6,976 nucleotides of DNA from Candidatus Kuenenia stuttgartensis (GTDB lineage Bacteria > Planctomycetota > Planctomycetia > Pirellulales > UBA1268). The notes under the pieces were generated by a model that ran no database searches, was not told the origin of the DNA, and worked only from the letters and a program-made list of their open reading frames with translations. Below are positions 4,826 through 6,976 of this stretch, one piece after another (position 1 is the stretch's first letter; each line of letters opens with the position of its first letter). The stretch spans positions 1-6,976 of the forward strand of contig CAMCPF010000159.1 in assembly GCA_945876515.1 (NCBI GenBank), written 5' to 3'. A program made the position numbers and the translations under genes.

Positions 4826-5908
4826 TCAGTCGCCCCCCGTGAACCTTCCTGTCGTCGCCGCATCGGGGGGCTTCAGGCCGAGGTTTGCTGTGAGTCGGGC
4901 GGCGACCTCCGGGAGCACCGCCACCTCGTCGGCGAGGCCCGCATCGATCACCGCCTTCGGCATCCCGTAGACGACGCACGAGGATGCCGCCTCGGCCACG
5001 ATCAGCCCGCCGCGGGCCGCGAGTTGGCGACAGCCTTCGAGACCGTCGCGGCCCATGCCCGTGAGCACGGCGGCGATCACCCGCCCGTCGTACGCCTCGA
5101 TGAGTGACTCGAGCAGTTGATCGAAGGAAGGGCGGCAACCCCTACGAGGCGGCCCATCCTCGAGCCGACAGACGACCGCCTCGCCGCTCCGCCGGACGGT
5201 CAGGTGCCGGCCGCCCGCGGCCAGATACACCCTTCCCGCGATCGCAGGCATCCCATCGGTGACTTCCACCACCGGAATCCTGGCGATGGCAGCGAGGCGG
5301 GCCGCCAGACTTCCGGAGAACTCGGCCGGGATGTGCTGCACGACGAAGACGGGCAGTGGGAGGTCGGTCGGCAACTGCGGCACGATGCACCGCAGCGCCT
5401 GGGGCCCACCTGTGGACGTGCCGATGGCAATCGCGGCGTAGCGGCCTCGGGGAGGCGACCGATGCCCCACCGTGGGGATTGGAGTGGGAGTGATCCGAGC
5501 TGCCTGGATGGCGGCGATCTTCGCCGTCAGCTCCACCAGCAACTCCTCACGGTTCTCGTGCGCGAAGCTGCCTGCGGGCTTGAGCACGTAATCGAATGCG
5601 CCCTCCATGAGCGCCGCCACGGTCGCCGGGGCACCTGCGGCCGTCAGGCTGCTGACCATGATCGTGGCAACGTCGAGACCCCGCTGGCGAAACTCCCGCA
5701 GCACTTCGATCCCGTCCATACCGGGCATCTGCACGTCGAGCGTGACAACATCGGGCCGCGTGCGGACGACGAGTTCCACTCCTTCACGACCAGTCGCCGC
5801 CGCGCCGACGACTTCCGCACACGGCACCCGGGCCAGGACGTTGAGGAGCATCTGCCGGTAGAGGGCCGAATCGTCGATGATGGCGATTCGGAGCGGTGCG
5901 GGATCCAT
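4826..5908 (-). CDS. cheB: Chemotaxis response regulator protein-glutamate methylesterase/deamidase CheB
   Basis: CheB removes methyl groups from glutamates of chemoreceptors and deamidates receptor glutamines; CheA phosphorylation of its receiver domain activates it, giving adaptation. The 360 residues hold a receiver domain (about 6-125) with acidic pair Asp12-Asp13, phospho-acceptor Asp58 in TLDVQMPGMDG, Ser86/Ser87 and Lys110; a Pro/Thr-rich linker about 137-155; and the methylesterase domain about 157-345. The catalytic triad is visible: Ser165 in GTSTGG, His192 in QHIP, Asp288 in GMGRDG, at nearly the same spacing as in E. coli CheB. All key residues are intact. The ATG at 5908 is followed almost at once by the first receiver strand (LRIAIIDDS), and no alternative start lies just upstream; no clear Shine-Dalgarno precedes it. 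The gene diverges from cheW and the receptor gene, its probable functional partners. Confidence 0.97.
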   Translation of the reverse strand: MDPAPLRIAIIDDSALYRQMLLNVLARVPCAEVVGAAATGREGVELVVRTRPDVVTLDVQMPGMDGIEVLREFRQRGLDVATIMVSSLTAAGAPATVAALMEGAFDYVLKPAGSFAHENREELLVELTAKIAAIQAARITPTPIPTVGHRSPPRGRYAAIAIGTSTGGPQALRCIVPQLPTDLPLPVFVVQHIPAEFSGSLAARLAAIARIPVVEVTDGMPAIAGRVYLAAGGRHLTVRRSGEAVVCRLEDGPPRRGCRPSFDQLLESLIEAYDGRVIAAVLTGMGRDGLEGCRQLAARGGLIVAEAASSCVVYGMPKAVIDAGLADEVAVLPEVAARLTANLGLKPPDAATTGRFTGGD

Positions 5909-6108
5909 CGAGCGTGCGGGCCGGGGGAACGGGTGGTATCGACGAGGATGATTGTGACGAAAGACCGGCTACCGGATCCAGCCGCCGGCAGGGAAACCGG
6001 CCTCGATTTGAATAGCGGGCACCGGCGAACTATATCCTGGTAGCGGTCGCGGTCGGCCCGGTGCCCAAGGCCGCGGCGACCTGCCATCGGCACCCGGATC
6101 GTCTCGTC
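5909..6108. promoter_or_regulatory. Divergent regulatory region between cheB and cheW
   Basis: These 200 bp separate two divergent starts and contain no credible gene. The AT-richer stretch 6003-6036 holds the only good promoter match, for the plus strand. For cheB on the minus strand I found no pair of boxes with acceptable spacing. A short inverted repeat GCCGG (5984-5988) / CCGGC (5997-6001) is present; its meaning is unclear. Confidence 0.4.
6008..6036 (+). promoter_or_regulatory. Candidate sigma-70-type promoter for cheW and receptor gene
   Basis: TTGAAT (6008-6013) and TATATC (6031-6036) are each four of six matches to the -35 and -10 consensus and are separated by exactly 17 bp. Transcription would begin near 6043, giving a leader of about 66 nt to the ATG at 6109. 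The call is by pattern only; housekeeping promoters in this lineage may differ. Confidence 0.45.
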
Positions 6109-6633
6109 ATGCCATCGGTCCGCTCCCCCGACGCCGCCGCCCTCCAATTCGTCGGATTCGAACTCGATGGGCAGCAGTATCTGTTTCGGATCGAACGCAT
6201 CCAGGAGATCATCACCCCGGCCCGGGTGACAAGACTACCTGAGGTTCCCGCTTACGTGCTCGGCGTGAGCAATCTCCGCGGCACCATCATCCCCGTCATC
6301 GACCTCCGGCTGCTCTTTGGGCTGCCTGCCCGGCCCCTCGACGCCGACTCTCGCACGATCGTGGTGGTCGTCGGGAGCCGCACCGTCGGCTGCACCGTCG
6401 ATGCCGTTTCCCACGTGATCCGCCTCGCAGGCGACCAACTGAAGCCTGCCACGGATGCTGTGACCACCGAAGGCCCGCACTACGTTGCCGGCTTCGCCCG
6501 CATCGGCGACGACATCGCCATCGTACTCGACGTCGATCAACTGCTCGATCCCACCCTGCTCGAGCGGGTCCATCACGCGGGCTTGCCGCCCGCTCCCGAC
6601 CGCCTTTCCTCCGACGGAACAACAGCCCGATGA
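6109..6633 (+). CDS. cheW: Chemotaxis coupling protein CheW
   Basis: CheW links chemoreceptors to the CheA kinase in membrane arrays. The single CheW domain begins at residue 13 (QFVGFELDGQQYLFRIERIQEII) and contains the signature VLGVSNLRGTIIPVIDLRLLFGL (residues 50-72), where the NLRG arginine (Arg57) corresponds to the receptor-contact residue of known CheW proteins. Strands TIVVVVGSRTVGCTVDAVSHVIRL and IAIVLDVDQLL complete the two five-stranded barrels. About 25 residues of polar, Pro-rich tail follow. I prefer the ATG at 6109 (174 aa) because the domain starts 12 residues later; an in-frame GTG at 6061 would add 16 residues without family character. Neither start has a good Shine-Dalgarno. 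The stop overlaps the start of the next gene (ATGA, 6630-6633), implying translational coupling with the receptor. No CheA is in view. Confidence 0.95.
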   Translation: MPSVRSPDAAALQFVGFELDGQQYLFRIERIQEIITPARVTRLPEVPAYVLGVSNLRGTIIPVIDLRLLFGLPARPLDADSRTIVVVVGSRTVGCTVDAVSHVIRLAGDQLKPATDAVTTEGPHYVAGFARIGDDIAIVLDVDQLLDPTLLERVHHAGLPPAPDRLSSDGTTAR

Positions 6634-6976
6634 ACTTCTCGTCTGACGCCTCACTCCGACGACTGATTCTGACAGCCTTGCTCGTGATGTCGCTGGTGCC
6701 GCTGGCCGTGCTCGGCCTGTCGATGTACCGCTCGGCTTCTTCGTCGCTCCACCGCGAGGCCTGCTCACGGCTCGAGGCGGTGCGCACGATCACAGCCCAA
6801 TCAGTCGAGCGGTATTTCGGCACGCTCCGCGAGGAATTGCTCGCAACAGCGGCGAGCGGCCGGCCCCAGGAGGCGGTCGCGGCCCTGCGAACGGCGATTG
6901 CCGAGATCGTTTCCGCCGATGATGTCCCCCGGGAGCGGGCCGCCCTCGCCGCAAGCTACGCGGTGAGCTTCGATCC
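6630..6976 (+). CDS. N-terminal part of a membrane sensor, probably methyl-accepting chemotaxis protein (3' end outside window)
   Basis: The frame opens with an ATG that overlaps the cheW stop by four bases and stays open to the window end, giving 115 residues. A short cytoplasmic start (MNFSSDASLRR) with basic residues leads into one membrane segment at about residues 12-33 (LILTALLVMSLVPLAVLGLSMY), then a predicted extracytoplasmic helix: SSSLHREACSRLEAVRTI continuing to SVERYFGTLREELLATAAS. This is the layout of a chemoreceptor or histidine kinase with a Cache-type or four-helix sensor. The tight coupling to cheW and the nearby cheB favour a methyl-accepting chemotaxis protein, but the diagnostic HAMP and signalling domains lie outside the window, so a sensor kinase cannot be excluded. 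The ligand is unknown. Confidence 0.72.
   Translation, partial: MNFSSDASLRRLILTALLVMSLVPLAVLGLSMYRSASSSLHREACSRLEAVRTITAQSVERYFGTLREELLATAASGRPQEAVAALRTAIAEIVSADDVPRERAALAASYAVSFD

Noticed and set aside
4217..5107. Plus-strand open frames overlapping dabb copy 2 and the cheB 3' end
   Set aside because: Their translations are Arg/Pro/Ser-rich out-of-frame readings of dabb; the equivalent out-of-frame reading occurs at copy 1 as well.
5117..6043. 308-codon plus-strand frame opposite cheB
   Set aside because: Antisense shadow of a gene with an intact receiver domain and methylesterase triad; no domain is visible in the antisense product.
6061..6108. GTG at 6061 as the start of cheW
   Set aside because: The added 16 residues have no CheW character and the ATG at 6109 lies just before the domain; still possible because neither start has a strong ribosome binding site.
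1..6976. CRISPR arrays, tRNA or rRNA genes, recognisable transposases
   Set aside because: No regularly spaced repeats, no cloverleaf or rRNA-like sequence and no transposase motifs were seen on either strand.

Overview
The window is uniformly GC-rich, and most genes have strongly G/C-biased third codon positions. It reads as chromosomal DNA of a high-GC Gram-negative-type bacterium. A planctomycete is my best guess, from the general look of the FtsH-Dabb pair and the chemotaxis proteins and from the weak use of Shine-Dalgarno sites. That assignment is inference from memory of the families; no marker gene here proves it.

Layout, left to right. The 3' end of an unrecognised plus-strand gene (1-344) converges on a minus-strand Nudix hydrolase (396-815), with three interlocking GC-rich inverted-repeat arms between them. 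The Nudix gene diverges from ftsH (991-2937), a complete membrane AAA+ zinc metalloprotease. Six bases after ftsH comes a Dabb-domain gene (2944-3249), followed by a strong hairpin. A two-gene minus-strand cassette follows: a nucleotidyltransferase-like protein (3681-4130) and a 98-residue protein I do not recognise (3344-3640). The cassette is bracketed by two near-identical 23-bp direct repeats (3288-3310 and 4163-4185), lying 33 and 32 bp outside the outer ends of the two genes. After about 275 bp with no credible gene there is a second, about 94% identical, copy of the Dabb gene (4507-4809). Its duplicated block also carries the last 12 codons and stop of ftsH (4462-4500), including the Shine-Dalgarno sequence embedded in those codons.

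The right third is a chemotaxis locus: cheB (4826-5908, minus) diverges from cheW (6109-6633, plus), which overlaps by ATGA the start of a membrane chemoreceptor-like gene that runs off the window (6630 onward). CheB would adjust receptor methylation, CheW would couple receptors to CheA, and the truncated gene is probably one such receptor. No cheA or cheR is visible.

The most notable structure is the centre: an accessory cassette with its own direct repeats, less GC-biased codon use in its 98-residue gene, and position between two copies of a duplicated ftsH-tail/dabb block. I see no CRISPR array, tRNA, rRNA or recognisable transposase.
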